This document shows, piece after piece, positions 1-25,993 of a stretch of DNA of 64,000 nucleotides (positions are counted from its first letter, which is position 1; each line of letters begins with the position of its first letter). The position numbers and the translations under genes are program-made. The notes under the pieces were generated by a model, which made no database searches, had not been told where the DNA came from, and worked only from the letters and a program-made list of their open reading frames with translations. The DNA is taken from assembly GCF_024713975.1 (NCBI RefSeq), contig NC_091098.1:19933316-19997315 (forward strand). The letters are read 5' to 3'. The stretch is from Paralichthys olivaceus. Lineage: Eukaryota > Chordata > Actinopteri > Pleuronectiformes > Paralichthyidae.

Positions 1-1575
1 ATCAACATCCTGAGTAACAACTACAGGCTTTACTGAGGTACTTGGTTCAGCTGAGTGTCAGATGAAAATGAAAGACAACATACTGTATACAGTGCATGTA
101 ATTATGAGTGTGATAGTCAGTGACCGAACATAAGAGGGACATTTGTAGGGTTTTATAATCTGCATTAGAGCTGTATTAGAATGTCACTGTATTTCCAGTT
201 TTACTTTATACAAATTAATTTTAGAATATGGTAAAAATATAAACATAGAACTGCAACAATGTATAACTGTGCTTCTGTTACATGGTCAGACTTGTTTTTT
301 AAGTTGAGCTTAGTATAAAATGGACGAAGCAGAACCAGAGGTATCGTCTTTCTTATTCTATGCATTCTACCTTGTCGAAACCTGAAGCCTACATTACCCA
401 CAATGCAACTTGACCTGCAACTGTTGAAAGTTTTTGCATTTCCTTTAATTTATGACAAAACATGCTGTTGAAGAAAACAAATTCCATGAGCTTGAATGTT
501 TTTTTCCCATTCAGTTTATGCAAAGAGCATACAGTTCTTCACAAAATTAAATTAAACATGAAGAGTTGCAGACTTTTCTTATTAAGCGAAAATCTATAAT
601 GAACAATGACAGTATGGACAAGTTTGCACCCTCGGGAAAGATACATTTGATGGATGGATGAGAAATGATGCTTCAGGTGCTTTCTAACATAATGCTACAA
701 TACCTGCTAGAATCACAACTGGACAAATTAAAAATTGCATTGAAATGCACACAAATACACAGAGAAGGTGTCAAGAACAAAATATAATAAACATCATTCC
801 AATAAATATTGCTTTCAAAATTAAAGGCAACAGAAAATGGCTTACATCATCAAGATTAGAGCTGGTTTTTACCTTAGCACATTCATTCAAATGCTTTAAG
901 AAGTGGTCAGTGGCAGTAATGTTGGTGATTCAGCAGCTGTCAGACTTTCATGCCAAAGTGAGACAAATTAAACAGTGTAGTACCTTTCATTTCAATTCCT
1001 GTTGTCATGCAGTATTACTGAAAATAATCATTCAGGAAGTGAGGAAATAAAAAAAGCCATTCTGTGAACATAAATAACCAGTGGTTCATAATGGAAACAT
1101 CCCAGAGTTTCTCTTTGGGCTGATTTCTTCATCTAACCACAGGCCCACAGCAAAAAGTGTGGAAACCAACGCGACATTCAAACTATGGGAAAAGCTCTGC
1201 TTCACAGCGGATGATGACTGGAGGTTTCGATTGTGTGGAACAAAGACATTGTTTCTCAAACAACATCGAGGCCAGATGGAAAATCCAAATGCATAATAGG
1301 TTTGAACAATCAGTGGTGGTCTTCATGTCAACCTTGTTCCCAACAAAGTTGAGCTAGGGGATTAAGTTCCTTTACATCAGTGCAGTGTGGCCTTGTCAGT
1401 TCCTCTTCAAGATATATGGCTCCATGGCCTTAATGTCCTCACTTTTTCCTGCATTATCCTATTCATAAACATATATTTCCCCAAGCCCTTTCAAGTAACT
1501 CCCAAAACCCAAATAAATCCCTGAAAGGCAAGCATTGTCGTGATCATTTTCTGCCCCGGTCGAGTGATATTCACT
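1..1575. other. Non-coding flank downstream of creld1
   Basis: AT-rich sequence beyond the 3' end of creld1. No open frame here resembles a known protein, and no splice-bounded exon, RNA gene or clear repeat was recognised. It may include alternative creld1 3' untranslated sequence. Confidence 0.5.
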
Positions 1576-1607
1576 TTTATTGGCTGGTATTCCAAGGTCC
1601 TTTTATT
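1576..1607 (-). terminator. creld1: Candidate creld1 poly(A) signals
   Basis: Two TTTATT motifs (AATAAA on the minus strand) at 1602-1607 and 1576-1581 lie 20-55 bases after the creld1 stop codon. They would give a very short 3' untranslated region. Seen in sequence; use is inferred. Confidence 0.4.
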
Positions 1608-1627
1608 AAATCGAGGCCACAGACAGT

Positions 1628-4398
1628 CTAGCGTCCCTTCAGGAATCCATCCAGCATGTAGTCCCCCTTTTCTGTCAACCAGTATCCGGCCATAGCAGCC
1701 ACACCTCCAATGAAAATAGCTGTGAAAACCATATCGCCCTTAGCAGCGAGCGTAGCAAGGGCACAGATCACAACCCCAAAGAACATCTGCTGCAGTACAA
1801 GAACCTCGTCGTCTGTCATGTCATCAAACAGTCCCTTCTCTGGACCAGCTGAGGAGCACAAAAAGAAAGTTAGATCAGATCTGAGAGGCTGTCAGCGACA
1901 CACCATACTGTACGTTTCTGCATATTTACTGCTACTTACCAGGTGGCTTGTTCTCAACACAAATGCTGTCTCTTCTGATGAATCCATCAGCACAGTCACA
2001 GTGGAAGGAGCCCTCCTCGTTGATACAGGCCTCATTGAGCCCTGGGCACGCTATTGCACGCTCATTACATTCATCTATATCTGTGCAAGGGAGCAAAGAA
2101 ACACAGCTTAAGTACATTAGGACAAGGCTAGGAGTTAACAGTAAACACATTTATGAGCTAAGTAGTACATGCTTACCAAGACACTTGGCTCCTTTCAATC
2201 TGTAGCCACGTGAACATTTCTTACAACGGGCAGGACCACTGCCCATGCATCCCACACATGCCTGATCACAGCCTGGATTAAGCAAAAATCACAGTGGTCA
2301 CATTGCATTCTGAACTGGACATTAAGTCCTATAGTGATTGATTGATTCTTGAGCCCACCAATATATCTCGATTGGCTGATAATATCAACCATCATGAGCC
2401 TTTCACAGACATAATAAATACTTAATCATCTGTGTTTATGTTTACATAAAAGTTTATTCTATTTTATTCTATTGTATTTTTATTGTACCAAATACCGAAC
2501 TGCTATGACGACCTAAATTCCTTTTGGGGATGAATAAAGTAATCTATCTATCTATCTTATTGTTTTTGCCCCCAAATACATATCATTAATTGATAGATTG
2601 ATTGGATTTATTTATATATAAGTTTTCTCCCTGTGATACACTACAGCAGGTTGTGACTTTAAAAGCAGCAACTACACATGAGAGCCTACCTCTGCATTCA
2701 TACGATCCATCTGTGTTGTGACAGTACGTGTTAGAGGGACATCGAGCCAGCTCCGTACCGCACTCGTCAATGTCTAAGAGACATACAAGAAAAGTCAGGA
2801 TACAAACTTCCAACAAACTGGCACAGAATCAAAGAAACTTTACCTCATGAACTCTCAAGAGACACTCACCCACACACTTGTTGTCATGAAGGATCCAGCC
2901 TGGTTTACAGTCAAGGCATTTGTAGTCCTGCGGCCCTGAGCATTTCTTACATGAGTAGTAGCAAGCTACAGACCATGAGAGACATGGAGATAATGAGATC
3001 GTCAATTTAAGCTGAACTCAAACATAATTAAGTTCATGCTGATGATTTCATGATGATTGAAATGTTTATCTGAAGCACCTGCACAGGCTCCTTTGCTGTC
3101 ATTGGAGCTTTTCTCTCTGAAGTAGCCATCAGCACAGCCCTGGCACAGATTGCCTGAGTATCCAGGATCACAGACGCACTCTCCATCTCCCAGTCGAGTC
3201 CCCTCCCCCTCACAGCGGCCCAGACCACCACACACCCCACCAGGGCTTGAAGGACACTCTGTATTGATAAGCATGACATTAGTGGTTCCCTGGTCACTAG
3301 TGCTTTAAAAGAGCATGATTCTAATTACAAACATTTGATTTGACTGTGGGATGAATTCAAAATATTTTATTAAACATGGGACATAATTAAATAAATTAAG
3401 GTCTAGCACAGTAAGATTTTGTATACAGATATCAGGTAGCTTGTGCTGAATGGTTTGTGTGTTCCATACCTTTGCAGTCAGGCCCAAAGTGTCCAGGTTG
3501 GCAGCAGAGTCTCAGTTCCTCTATGCACAGCCACTCAAACAGGTCTGGTGCCTCCTGCTGCCTAAAGGACACACACATCATGTCAGCCATAGAGTTAGAA
3601 CAGGGGCAAGGTTGTACGTCTTAACAAAACCTAAATACACAGAGGAAACCAACACTGTCTCAATATGATAAACACAATGTGGGATTGATAACTTGAGATT
3701 TTATTGATTTTTCCCCCATGAAAACTTAACCTAAATCTCAATACTGCTCCCAGTAATGTTACCAGACTAAATATAACTGGCCCCATAGCAAATCAGCCAA
3801 CATGAAAACGATATTGTGCTGAATGAAAGAAATGAAATGTAGATTCAGACTACATAGTATACGGAGTATGCACACAATACACATACCTGTGGAACCACCA
3901 AGTCTCCACTTGGTCCTCTATCTGCTCCAGCAGCTGGTTACATTCAAAATCTGTTTTCTCACAAGCAGCTTCTACAATCTCTAGCAGTCGAGTCTCACTA
4001 AAACAAGAAGCCGACAATTAAGACAGGTAATGCAGTTGGTGAATATGAAAACAGAACAGGTTAGTATTTATAAATAAAGAATATTAAAACTTGCTCTTAC
4101 CTTCGTGCATACTTAGCCAGCTTCTCTTCTTCCCAAGCAGTGTTACCACCCCCAAAGTTCTTCTTGGCTGTTATCTCCAAACCCTAAAAAGAGGGACATT
4201 TTAGGGCATCAAATACAAAAAGGATAAACTGGCCCAGAAAGACATACATTAACCGATGCTTCACTATTTTAACTGCAGTACCTTAATGAAACTTTCGGTG
4301 AGTTTTCGACAGGTCTGGCATGGTGCTGTCTGGACTCTCACCACAGAGAGCTCTGAGAGAAGAACCAGAGCAGGTAGGAACGGCCAGGCCCACCACAT
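1628..4398 (-). CDS. creld1: Cysteine-rich with EGF-like domains protein 1 (CRELD1)
   Basis: Ten coding exons on the minus strand: 4282-4398, 4101-4183, 3887-3997, 3470-3561, 3079-3258, 2870-2965, 2690-2773, 2177-2272, 1940-2080 and 1628-1848. All have GT-AG borders and join in frame to about 406 residues (human CRELD1 is 420). Order: signal peptide (about 1-25), a CxxC pair at 27-30 (PCQTC) opening the N-terminal DUF3456-type region with the conserved GGGNTAWEEEKL stretch, EGF/furin-like cysteine-rich repeats, two calcium-binding EGF domains opening DIDEC, and two membrane segments near the C-terminus around LQQMFFGVVICALATLAAKG. The family acts in ER and membrane, is linked to calcineurin/NFAT signalling and heart development, and the CxxC suggests disulphide chemistry. 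The start was chosen because the ATG opens a good signal peptide. A non-coding first exon lies upstream. Which fish creld1 paralogue this is cannot be told here. Confidence 0.95.
2455..2560 (+). repeat. LINE/SINE 3' tail with short TCTA repeat
   Basis: In a creld1 intron, a stretch ending ttttggggatgaataaag followed by a few TCTA units. This resembles the 3' tail of common fish LINEs and their SINE partners. Only a short tail is present; the family name is not certain. Confidence 0.45.
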
Positions 4399-5299
4399 GA
4401 TCCTCCAGAAGAAACACACAACCAACACATTATGCAAATTAAATTAAATTAAACACGTTTCAGTCATCATCACAGCAAGTATCAAACACACATATAATTT
4501 ATAAAATTCTAATATGTAAATGTTTACTTACTTTAGTTCAAGTTTTCCTGATTAGCATTTTAAGTGTTATAAAAAGATTTGGTAAATTATTGATATCACA
4601 CTATAATGTATTATAAGAAGACATAAAGACATTAGAATTAGAACTTGTCCTTGTCCTTGAAACAAAGCAGCACAACAAATAAACCCATGGACAGGGGTGA
4701 AGACTTTGTTTCATTGTTTTCATCGAAACATAGAGGTGAATCCAGCTCCTTTTTTAAATGGCTATGACATATGCGACTGTGATCATTTTGTGCAGCCTAA
4801 TTCCTACGAAGTGTCACTGTAGTTACAAACTGTGTTTAACTGTATAGGCATTCATTATCTGTTTGTACAGCAGCCTTTACTTCTAGATGCCCACGGGGGG
4901 AGTTGATCACATATATGTTCTGAAACACATTTGCTTAAAATTGCATTGTGGTGCATAATAAATGATTCATTACATAAAGGCTGCTTCTGATTTCCGGATA
5001 GAGGATTTGACTTTAAGTGTTGCCGAGAAGAGTTTTCCCTACTGTTTCTTGGAAGACTGGTTGTTTGATAAGCCAAAACATTTCTCAAAGTTCCTGTTGT
5101 TTTGTCCTTCATTGATTTATTTGTTTGTTATTTCCTCTTAATGACTTTATTATTATTTTAATGAAGAGCAACGTCATCATCATAATTTGGCTGAAATTCA
5201 AACTGAGCTTATCTACATGATTAACAAGAATCCTGATGTGGCTCAGTGACGTGTCTCCAAGACTGGTTGTTGTGTACATCAGTCGTGTTGTTGTGTTCA

Positions 5300-5710
5300 T
5301 GCAGTAGAAAAGCTTTTCAATCCCTCGCCTCCTCTGACTGGGATGCTCGAGTTTCAGGTTTCATCATTAGCTTAGCCAGCTCGGCTAGCTCAGCATCAGC
5401 ACCACATCAAATCAACTGACTAGCAGCTAAGGTCGACAAGCTAACGTTGTATCATCGTTATATTAGCAGACTGCAATCACAAAGTCCGTTGAACTAAGCG
5501 GTGTTAGCCTCTTTAGATAATTCAACCATATGTGTTCTTAACGCTAAAGACACTTTGGATGAAGATCAACTATTAGCATTAGCTAGCCGAGCTGTTGTTA
5601 ATAGCTGCTCCGCTCTTACCTTATAGCAAAACCACCACGACCGCTGCACCACTGACGATTGTCCGATTCCCTGCGTGTTCATACAGTAAAGGAGGAGGTT
5701 CATATTTTGG
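5300..5710 (-). promoter_or_regulatory. creld1: creld1 promoter and non-coding first exon
   Basis: A consensus minus-strand splice donor (GTAAGAG) lies at 5618-5619, so a non-coding exon runs upward from 5620 to roughly 5700. It would join the acceptor at 4403-4404, four bases upstream of the start codon. The surroundings hold many tagc/agct motifs and scattered CpGs but no clear TATA box. Exact start of transcription unknown. Confidence 0.5.
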
Positions 5711-5850
5711 AGAGTCGGGTTTTAAAGCTTCAGGTGAGCCATTGGCCGGCGGAGTGAGAGGATGCTAGCTAACGCTGGTGGAGCAGTGACAGGGATGAAT
5801 GGACGAGCAGCTCCCAGCTGGTTCTCTGTTCTCCTCAGTGACACCGCCCA

Positions 5851-5852
<2 letters not shown>

Positions 5853-5888
<36 letters not shown>

Positions 5889-5935
5889 ACACACACACAC
5901 ACACACGCACACTCTCTCTCTCACATACACACACC
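5853..5935. repeat. Interrupted AC/TC microsatellite
   Basis: Long AC run broken by single T and G changes, passing into a short TC run, just upstream of creld1. The open frame across it is only a product of the repeat. Confidence 0.95.
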
Positions 5936-6516
5936 TTCTAATTGACAATAGGAACCAAAAAGGAGCCAGTGTTCACATTAGCAGACATACATAGTCATAA
6001 TATAAATATAAATATATACAAAATTATAACCAACATTATAAGGCCGGTGCTCATCAACAAAGCATTCAAGTGTCTCTTTCATCAGTCAATGTTAAAGACA
6101 GCATTCATTGATCCACTTATACTGTTATAATTGTCATTATCTGCTTCACTCACCACTGTTTCCTCGTGATCTCATTTTTTTTTTCACTTCCAGGCGGATA
6201 ACTCCTCTTTATTTCATTTTCCATTCAAACTTTGTGAATGATACAGAATTGTAGCTCAAGACAGGAATGACACGAGGCCCCTACAGGGAGATTTCCTACT
6301 GAGATTTCATTGCATTAGAAGTAGACGTTGTTGTGGAGTAAAGTTTGTCAGCCCTCAGGGGCCCCTCATGTCCTGGGGCCCCAAACAGTTGCCTGCCTTG
6401 CCTGTTCACAAGTGGAGCCTCTGGAAGTCATTTGGCAGTAGATGAGTAATGTATGTGTAACTGGCAGAGTCTGAGATGATGAGATGTCATAGTAGTGACC
6501 ACCAGGCAGCGACTGG
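5936..6516. other. Intergenic, nothing recognised
   Basis: Between creld1 and mbd4. No coding exon, RNA gene or known repeat family was recognised. Confidence 0.5.
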
Positions 6517-6763
6517 AAGAAGCTGTGTCATGAGGAACACACACTGGTGTGGAAGCTATGGCTGCTGTGGTAATGAAGATTGAGATAAACACTCACAGCT
6601 TGTTAACTACCAACATTATTATAAACAACAAATGGAAAAGTTATTTTACGTAGTTTGTTGTCCAGTCTTTTTCTTCTGTTCTTCACCAGAGAAGTTCAGT
6701 CTTTGTGTCTTTGTTCTTAGCGTTCGGTCATAACACTAATTCAAATGACTGCACTGGTACAAT
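6517..6763 (-). repeat. Dispersed duplication, copy A (partner at 25600-25890)
   Basis: Nearly the same sequence occurs at 25600-25890 in the same orientation. Shared blocks include ggtgtggaagctatggctgc and taacactaattcaaatgact. By eye identity is about 90% outside indels, and copy B holds an extra stretch of about 40 bases near 25808-25850. The minus-strand ATG of copy B's small frame (25739) is changed here, so copy A could not start the same peptide. It may be a dispersed repeat family or a segment of the gene at 25 kb copied beside mbd4. Confidence 0.8.
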
Positions 6764-6783
6764 CATTTAAACTTTTAAAACAT

Positions 6784-6789
6784 TTTATT
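6784..6789 (-). terminator. mbd4: Candidate mbd4 poly(A) signal
   Basis: TTTATT on the plus strand (AATAAA on minus), about 170 bases after the mbd4 stop codon. Position is plausible; use is inferred. Confidence 0.45.
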
Positions 6790-6956
6790 ACAAACAAAGC
6801 AAAACGTTTTAAATAGAGGCTAACACAGACATTTCTATAGTATAAAATGACATAAACCTGAGCATAAACATGGTCATCATAATACTACTTAGATACTTCA
6901 GATTTGTGTGATTTTCTTATGTCAAATCTTCCTTTCAATTCTTTGTTCATTGTGCT

Positions 6957-9265
6957 TCAGATTCCAAGAGTTTCATGGTTCTCCCACAGCCAGGCGTGAT
7001 ATTTGTTTAACATGTGATCTTCAGGCGTCACCTTGACATAAAAAAAACAAAAAACAGAGATTCTATTAATAAAATATGACTGTAATCCACAGAAAGTATA
7101 ATTGTAAGGATTATTCTCACCTGTCTCCACTCTCCCACACAGAAAATCCTGTAGGAATCATTGCCGTACTTTCCTATACCGTGCAGCTCGATGGGGTAAC
7201 GCCACTGTTTAGTTAGATATTCATCTACACAGGAGAAAATAGATTGTGGGATTTCTCTGGCCACTGATATTTCCTCATATATCTTGGGCTAAAACCATAC
7301 AAATCTGCTGATAAGACACATTAACACACTGCCAATAATGTGCTGAAATATACTGCATGTGTACCCATTAGTGGACAAGCACATTCACCTGAGAAGCGGA
7401 TGAGTGTTTTGGCTCTAAGCTCATAGAGGCCGAGTGGCTTGATAAGTTCAGCAATAGGCTTCCAGTCGGCCTCCCGGGTCACCTCTGCTGATGGGTAACG
7501 CTCAAAGAACTGCCACAGCGCTGGAATTGCCATCTTGCCTGGAGAATTGAAAAAAACAAAAGTCAAATACCACATTGCCATCCAGTGTGTTGAAATGTGT
7601 GTAAGTTGGATCTTACCACTGGTCTTGTTTAGAAAGATGGTGGCAACCAGGAGCTTCCAGGGATCATGGAAAAGAGTTTCCTGAACGAGGTTAAATGGAG
7701 AACGAGGGGGTGTCCATTTCTTAAAGGCCTTCCGCCTGGGAGGACTGAGTCCTGAGTACGGTTAGAGTACAAACATGATTCCATTTAATAAATGTCAATG
7801 TTTAGTCCCACATATAATAAATTAATAAAAATAATCATTAAAATTGTACCATCTTTCAAGGATTTTCTGCTGAAATAAGGGCTTGTTTTCCGCTTGTCTT
7901 TTGAGCTTTTGGACTCTAGGCAGACAGAAAACAATTATATATCTATATACATATTATACATGAACAGCATATACATGAAGGACACAAATCAAATCAGCAT
8001 AAGTAAACTAGAAGACACATAGACATAGATATCATAGATTATACTTACTATTCTGGGAATCTCTCACTGGTGTAGAGCTGACTTCTCTGTCAGGGAACAA
8101 CACCTCCTCTTTAACATCCTGATGACTGTCAGCGTCAGTCTCTAGTTCAGAATTAGACTTTGTCTCGCCTTTGCTGTGAATCTGCATCTCCTCTCCACCT
8201 TGTTCCTCCTCACTCTTGCTCACAGTGGCAGGTTCAACATTCAGTGTTGGGACAGAAGGCTGCGAGTCTGCCTGTTGGTCCACATGAACACTTGTAGTGA
8301 TTTTCTGTTTGCTAGATGGAGCCAGTCGGAGTAGCTTCTCTCTCAGCCCGACTCTCTGAGGACTCCCCTGCATAATCACATCATCCATTATTACTGAGGG
8401 TGCAGCTTGGATGCAGCACTCCACAGTCTCATCAGTTTCATTTCGACACGCTTCTGTTAAAATGTCGGTATTAATATGGTTGATGTTATCTCCACATACA
8501 TTTTCTTCTTTCGTACTTCTGCAGGGGGAAGTGTCTCTTTTGGATTTATTTGGAGGTGGATTGAGAATTTCCACTGCCTCTTGCGTTGTTTCCTTCTGTT
8601 TTTTCTTTCTCCCCCTCTGTTTAATTTGGGTGGGGAATATTATTTGTGAAGTTGTGACGACATCACCTTTGGATGTGGTGAAATCAAAGAGATTGATGTC
8701 CAAGTTCCCGTCTTCATTTTGTAGGAGGAAAGCACGAAGGGTTGGCTTTGACCGAAACTTCTGCCCATGGGGACTTAAACAATAATAAGATCGATTAGAC
8801 TCTGCTCCCATTTTATTTGCAATGCACATCCAGCACTCTGGAAACTTGTTAAGTACTTTGGAGGTTAAGATTTATAACCACCATGCAGTATAATCAGAGC
8901 TCAGATATCAACATCACGGGATCAGTCAGGGATCACGTGAAAAGATGGAGGACATTAAATCCACAAATAAACTGTGGCAAGTTCTCCCTGATGCTTGTAA
9001 CAACCAAACCTGCCAGGTACCCAGATTAGCGTTATAAAAGTGTAACTAGGAGAACTGGTACTGCTCACAACAAATATTGTTTCGATTTTTCTGTTTGATT
9101 ACAAACAAAGAGGATAACAAGTAAACAGATTCACCTTATTATGTAGACGTCCAGTTTCCCTGCTGTCTTGCCTGCTCTCCTCTGCCTCACCTCCCTGATC
9201 CACCCAGGGGGCATTGTGGAAATGTGGCACGAATCATCTCTGTCCTTGTGACTCGGGTTATTCAT
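6957..9265 (-). CDS. mbd4: Methyl-CpG-binding domain protein 4, mismatch DNA glycosylase
   Basis: Seven coding exons on the minus strand: 9135-9265, 8049-8773, 7850-7915, 7617-7751, 7389-7538, 7121-7224 and 6957-7031. They join in frame to about 461 residues. The methyl-CpG-binding domain is split over the first two exons ([19 protein letters not shown], then [10 protein letters not shown]). A long, poorly conserved acidic/polar linker fills the 725-base exon. The C-terminal HhH-GPD glycosylase follows, with [33 protein letters not shown], the hairpin region [14 protein letters not shown] and the ending [18 protein letters not shown]. The Asp of PEDH (about residue 442) matches the human catalytic Asp560. 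The family removes T or U opposite G at deaminated CpG in the nucleus. The ATG at 9265 is the first usable one: reading through the upstream exon gives a stop in this frame. The protein is shorter than human (580), mainly in the linker. Confidence 0.95.
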
Positions 9266-9415
9266 GTCTCCACTGGTCTCCAGCTGGATGCATTTAGAAA
9301 GGCGTGCTTTTGTTTCTGACCCAACTGAGGGATGAGATGACAACCTAGAATTATTTACCACAACAACATAAACAAGACATTTCTTCACAAGTATCACATA
9401 GAAATAGACAGATAC

Positions 9416-9470
9416 CTCCTGAGTGATACTGTATATCATAGAGGCAGCTTCTCACAGATGTGCAGGACAG
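9416..9470 (-). other. mbd4: Probable mbd4 non-coding first exon
   Basis: A minus-strand donor (GTATCTG) at 9414-9415 follows an exon-like stretch and would splice to the acceptor at 9345-9346. It contains an ATG, but that frame closes soon after the junction, so I treat it as 5' untranslated. The upper limit is a guess. Confidence 0.4.
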
Positions 9471-10098
9471 ATGTGGAGACTGGTTTGTGTGTGGTTTGAT
9501 TCCTCTGTGGAGCAGTGCACGTCCACTCTCTGCAAACTCGTAGCGGCTTTACTTTGTACACAGGAAGTAGCGAGCAGATCCGAGCGACGTTGCCAGGTTG
9601 GTCGATTTTCCGCCAAATTAATTTGTCTTCAAACTACCTCAGCTAAAAATGAACACACAGACATGACACACATATTTTGAGAGTGGACCTTACTTACACT
9701 GTAGAGTGCCTATCAAACATAGAAACGTCCACAAACCCCGCTGTGAAACCATTCGCTCCTTAAGCAGAATCTAACTGAGAATTGTGACATTTCGAGTTTT
9801 CTTCTTTATTCGAGTAATCCACTGTTAATAGTCCTACATCCAGTCGCACACAATCAGGGACTGTTAACAGCGAATTCGGACTGGTTTATTCCCCATAAAA
9901 TGGAGTCAAACACGTTGGGTTTAGGGTTATAGCTGAGTGATGAGCTCTTTTTTTACTTTTTAAACCTGGCAACCCAGGACACGAGTCTGCGCAGTGCGAG
10001 CGAGTCGTGAGAACAGAGCTGAGCGTGAAGACCCGATGATAACCCGACAACAACCTGTTGATAACAGTCCCCGGTGTTGTGTTCGCTAAGAGGTGGAG
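9471..10098. promoter_or_regulatory. Shared head-to-head promoter region of mbd4 and ift122
   Basis: About 0.6 kb separates the leftmost ift122 codon from the mbd4 upstream exon, and the genes point away from each other. Moderately CpG-bearing with no TATA box noticed. At 9961-9973 TAAACCTGGCAAC has a perfect right half (GGCAAC) of the RFX X-box and a weaker left half. RFX factors control IFT genes, so this is a candidate site only. MBD4 and IFT122 are also head-to-head in mammals. Confidence 0.5.
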
Positions 10099-24045
<13,947 letters not shown>

Positions 24046-24154
24046 CCTCCCTAAAACCACAGCAGAGAATCTGTAATGTATATGGGGGGCAGAGTTTCGT
24101 CACAACAAGCAGCTCTTTTGAACGTTTCATTTTTATGACTCCATGCAGGTCATA

Positions 24155-24560
24155 TGTAAATAGATTGTATTTATATAGCGCTTTTCTAGTCTTGATGACC
24201 ACTCAAAGCGCTGTACGGTACAGTTTGCCATTCACACACTCATTCACACAGTGCATCTATTAGCAGCACTTTTTGTGACCTCACCAAACATATTTTTTAC
24301 CTTGCGATATCTCAGGAACACCTCAAGGGAATCCTTTCAAATTTGGCACTAACATGTTTACTTTTACTCATAAATGAACCGATTAAAATTTGGTGGTCGA
24401 AGTGACCTGACAAAACACAAAATTCCAGGAACACCTTGAGAAAATGTCTTCAAATTTTGTAGAAGTGTTCACTTGGATTCAAAAATGACCTGATTAGATG
24501 TCTGTGGTTGAAGGACAAAGAGCAAGATCACAGTGGCCTCATGTTCTTGTGCAATTGGTT
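24155..24560 (+). repeat. Interspersed repeats in the ift122 3' untranslated region
   Basis: 24155-24275 holds the common fish motif tttatatagcgcttttctag followed by a CAAAGCGCTGTAC stretch and repeated cattcacacac. 24280-24560 resembles another widespread fish repeat with internal near-duplicates (atctcaggaacacctcaagg / ttccaggaacaccttgag; aaatttggcac / aaattttgtag). Family names are uncertain. No host coding sequence overlaps. Confidence 0.55.
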
Positions 24561-24974
24561 TTCTGACCTCTCAGCATCTGCTTTCATGCATTGTAATACA
24601 GTTGTTACTGTGATATATTTAGAAATCAGTTTATTGTCGTGTGAATGTGGAGCTTCTGGAGCCTAAGTAATACCTGTAATGTTTGTGTGTTTGTCATTAC
24701 AGACTATAAGAAAAGTGCCCATCAGCCAGTTTACTCTATTGGATTACTTGAAAGGGATTGTGAGTGTACAGTGTAAAATATGTCATTATAAAACAAGTTT
24801 ATTTAAAAAGACACTACTTTGACATAAGTACAAAAACTAGTTGTTATGTAAAGAATGTTATTATTCACAAAGGCCAGATATCTGCCAACAAGTGCATTCC
24901 ACAGACTCATATACTGATGTGTTTTATAACAATATGGAATATGTCACCTGTTGTTTAGTGATGAGAATGTATTT

Positions 24975-25525
24975 TTATATTGACACAAGGAAATAAAAGC
25001 CTTTTAAATTAAAGTATTTGGGCATTTTTATCACCTTCTTGTTCTCATCTCTGAACACTGTCATTGCTTTGCTGTGCTGGATCCTTTGCTCTCTGTCACC
25101 GGACAGGGCGAGACGGTCCACTTCACGTAAATACTCTGATTCCTTCACTTTACCGACCAGCTGCAGTTTCAGTGCCGCACATTTCTCCTCCATCTGCCTC
25201 TTTAACTGTTCTCGCAGCTCCCTCCTGTCAGAAGAAGACAGACTCGTCACTAAAGTGTATTTGCAGGACACATTAAAAGGATAAAAAGACTCATCAACAC
25301 AACATGAGAAGTGAAGGTATCCACACGTTCACCTGTATTCTTCTCTTTCACTGCTGCTTCCATAAAAGGGTTTTCTCCACACTTGATGATACCTGACACA
25401 TCGATGACAAGACTTTAAACTCAGCTCTGCAAAATCAAGATGGGATTAGATCTGGAGCCTCTGTGACTTGTCTTCTTTTGGTGATTCTCAGTTAAACATG
25501 AGTCACAGTGATGAGTGCTCCTACC
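24975..25525 (-). pseudogene. Unrecognised partial gene or pseudogene, Cys-pair plus long charged helix
   Basis: Two minus-strand exons with good splice sites join in frame: 25333-25426 (ends GTGAAC donor) and 24975-25224 (GACAG acceptor, then open to a stop). The peptide has a CxxC pair (KSCHRCVRYHQVW) followed by a long charged helix, RRELREQLKRQMEEKC through FRDENKKV. The shape recalls the C-terminus of coiled-coil ciliary proteins such as CCDC81, but I cannot claim it. A further donor at 25523-25524 suggests an upstream exon from 25525. Joining that exon's small frame (ATG at 25739) puts the helix out of frame, and no in-frame ATG is seen upstream, so the 5' end is missing, elsewhere, or decayed. 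It is convergent with, and overlaps the 3' end of, ift122. Confidence 0.4.
24992..24997 (+). terminator. ift122: Candidate ift122 poly(A) signal
   Basis: AATAAA about 950 bases after the ift122 stop. If used, the ift122 transcript overlaps the last exon of the minus-strand gene at 24975-25224. Confidence 0.4.
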
Positions 25526-25599
25526 TGTGGTGCTCTCTTCTCTGCATGATCAGTGTCCTCTGGTGGTTGTGGTGGTGAACAGCTGACGTCTCCAGACTG

Positions 25600-25890
25600 A
25601 CAGCAGCTGTGTCACGAGGAACACACTCTGGTGTGGAAGCTATGGCTGCTGTGGTAATGAAGATTGAGATAAACAGAGTCACAGCTTGTTCACTACCAAC
25701 ATTATTAGGAACAACAAAAGTTATCTCACGTAGTTTCATTTTGTTGTCCAGTCTTTTTCTTCCGTCCGTCCACCAGACAAGTTCAGTCTTTGTGTCTTTG
25801 TCCTGCAGGATTTATTTTTCCTCTTAAAGTTGCAGGTCTGTTCACATTCAATCATAACACTAATTCAAATGACTGCACTGGTACAAGTTA
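25600..25890 (-). repeat. Dispersed duplication, copy B (partner at 6517-6763)
   Basis: Close match to copy A, covering the upper part of the putative first exon of the neighbouring minus-strand gene and its upstream sequence. It differs from copy A by small indels and an extra stretch near 25808-25850. Boundaries are by eye. Confidence 0.8.
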
Positions 25891-25968
25891 GAGATTTAAC
25901 CTTCGCCTGCCTGTGCATTCACTGAGTGTTCAGCAGTGGCAACAGTTGCCTTGGGAATCAGGTTACCG

Positions 25969-25993
25969 CCCCCCCCCCCCCCCCCCCCCCCCC
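25969..25993. repeat. Poly-C / poly-G run
   Basis: An unbroken run of about 25 C. Such runs are unstable, often mis-sized in assemblies, and can form four-stranded structures on the G strand. Confidence 0.95.

Noticed and set aside
5722-5934. Open frame of repeated Val-Cys on the minus strand
   Set aside because: Produced entirely by the AC microsatellite; no start context, splice sites or homology.
8411-8785. 124-residue plus-strand frame inside mbd4
   Set aside because: Shadow of the long mbd4 exon on the opposite strand, which has family support.
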